Source of the DNA: Saprospiraceae bacterium
GTDB lineage: Bacteria > Bacteroidota > Bacteroidia > Chitinophagales > Saprospiraceae
Reading direction: 5' to 3'
Length of the DNA: 5,796 bases
NCBI GenBank assembly: GCA_023300835.1
Contig: JALZVB010000016.1
Location: 1-5,796, forward strand
Shown in pieces: positions 4,766-5,796 of this stretch (its first letter is position 1; each line of letters opens with the position of its first letter). Under the pieces are notes generated by a model. It was not told the origin of the DNA and did no database searches. It saw only the letters and a list, made by a program, of their open reading frames with translations. Both the position numbers and the translations under genes were made by a program.

Positions 4766-5796
4766 GTGGCTAAAGTAAAAAATAAAGGTCAGAAATGTTC
4801 TTTCTGCGCGAGAGATAAAGGCGATACCCTGCTAATGATTGCAGGGATCGAAGGACATATATGTGAAGCTTGTGTAGAACAAGCACATGAAATAGTCAAT
4901 GAAGAACTGGGAAATAAGAAGAAAGCTGAAGGTGACTTCGCTTATAGCCTAAAGAAGGGGACAACACCTGCACAAATTAAAGCGCATCTAGATCAATATA
5001 TAATAGGCCAAACTTCAGCCAAAAAATACTTATCAGTAAGTGTATACAATCACTATAAAAGACTGAACGATAAAACTACTGATGAAGTAGAAATCGAAAA
5101 ATCTAATATTTTATTTGTTGGCCAGACAGGTACGGGTAAAACACTGCTAGCTAAAACTATTGCAAAATATCTAAATGTACCTTTCTCAATAGTAGATGCT
5201 ACTGTTTTTACAGAAGCCGGTTATGTAGGGGAGGACGTAGAAAGTATGCTCAGCCGCTTATTGCAAGCTTCAGATTTTAATGTTGAAGCCGCTCAGAAAG
5301 GTATCGTATACATAGATGAGATTGATAAAGTCGCTCGTAAGAATGATAATGCATCTATCACAAGAGACGTATCAGGAGAAGGTGTTCAACAAGCACTATT
5401 AAAGATGCTAGAAGGGACCGAGGTTAATGTTCCTCCATACGGTGGAAGAAAGCATCCTGAACAGAAAATGATAAAAGTTAACACCAAAGATATTCTCTTC
5501 ATTATGGGAGGTGCCTTTGATGGTATAAATAAGTTGATCGCACAACGACTTAATACACAAGTTATTGGTTTTAACGGGGATGATAGAGAGTTGTTAAACG
5601 AGAATGACATACTTAAATATGTCTCTCATCAAGATCTTAAATCATTTGGCCTTATTCCAGAACTGATCGGAAGAATGCCAATCCTTACTTATCTTAATCC
5701 ACTCAGTAAAGAGACTTTAATAAGAATACTCACAGAGCCCAAAAACGCTATCCTTAAGCAATATAAAAAGCTATTTAAACTAGAAGGTATTGACTT
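4766..5796 (+). CDS. clpX: ATP-dependent Clp protease ATP-binding subunit ClpX (3' end outside window)
   Basis: The frame stays open to the window end, giving 343 codons of a protein usually just over 400 residues. ClpX is the AAA+ unfoldase that feeds substrates to ClpP. The zinc-binding domain has C11, C14, C33 and C36 (two CxxC pairs). The AAA+ core has Walker A GQTGTGKT (119-126), pore loop GYVG (152-155) and Walker B IVYIDEID (180-187). It also has the RKH substrate loop (228-230), the ClpP-docking tripeptide IGF (267-269) and the arginine-finger region IGRMP (301-305). The C-terminal sensor 2 region is cut off. The start must be GTG 4766: the clpP stop (4757-4759) lies in frame just upstream, and the first in-frame ATG (codon 24) falls after the first CxxC pair. 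No Shine-Dalgarno sequence is visible, so translation is probably coupled to clpP. Confidence 0.96.
   Translation, partial: MAKVKNKGQKCSFCARDKGDTLLMIAGIEGHICEACVEQAHEIVNEELGNKKKAEGDFAYSLKKGTTPAQIKAHLDQYIIGQTSAKKYLSVSVYNHYKRLNDKTTDEVEIEKSNILFVGQTGTGKTLLAKTIAKYLNVPFSIVDATVFTEAGYVGEDVESMLSRLLQASDFNVEAAQKGIVYIDEIDKVARKNDNASITRDVSGEGVQQALLKMLEGTEVNVPPYGGRKHPEQKMIKVNTKDILFIMGGAFDGINKLIAQRLNTQVIGFNGDDRELLNENDILKYVSHQDLKSFGLIPELIGRMPILTYLNPLSKETLIRILTEPKNAILKQYKKLFKLEGID

Noticed and set aside
5386..5610. Minus-strand open frame within clpX
   Set aside because: It is fully inside clpX, opposite conserved AAA+ sequence, and its product has no family features.
1..5796. CRISPR array or insertion sequence
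   Set aside because: No regularly spaced repeats, no terminal inverted repeats and no transposase motifs were found on either strand.

Overview
The window looks like the chromosome of a member of the Bacteroidota. Four things point there. The protein at the left edge ends in a type IX secretion (Por) sorting domain, which is essentially confined to that phylum. Three promoters carry the TAnnTTTG -7 element of the phylum. No start codon has a clear Shine-Dalgarno sequence. The DNA is AT-rich. I cannot name a genus; a Saprospiria-like bacterium is a guess.

Layout, left to right. (1) 1-324: the 3' end of a gene for a secreted T9SS substrate, closed by a rho-independent terminator at 375-412. 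(2) 517-1087: a yefM-yoeB toxin-antitoxin (TA) operon with a well-resolved promoter and operator. (3) 1088-1300: the decayed 3' part of a second RelE/ParE-type toxin gene, directly behind yoeB and in its frame. (4) 1421-2137: a second intact TA operon, made of a DUF6364-like ribbon-helix-helix antitoxin and a PIN-domain (VapC-like) toxin. Its promoter has the same spacing as that of yefM-yoeB. (5) 2138-2540: about 400 bases without a convincing gene, holding hairpins, a possible terminator, a possible minus-strand coding relic and a tRNA promoter. (6) 2541-2622: tRNA-Leu(UAG). (7) 2665 to the right edge: the protein-quality-control operon tig-clpP-clpX. clpX is cut off by the window end after about 343 codons.

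How the parts relate. The left half is accessory DNA: two working TA modules and one broken toxin within about 1.6 kb, between a secreted-protein gene and a housekeeping block. The right half is core: trigger factor meets nascent chains at the ribosome, and ClpX unfolds substrates for the ClpP peptidase. The ClpP catalytic triad and the ClpX ClpP-docking tripeptide are both present. ClpXP or Lon usually degrades TA antitoxins, so the neighbours may interact functionally, but nothing in the sequence shows that they do.

I did not find a wholly new system. The most interesting points are the identical promoter geometry of the two TA operons, a YefM-type double operator set inside a Bacteroidota promoter, the toxin relic fused in frame behind yoeB, and a tRNA gene that seems to share a transcript with tig.
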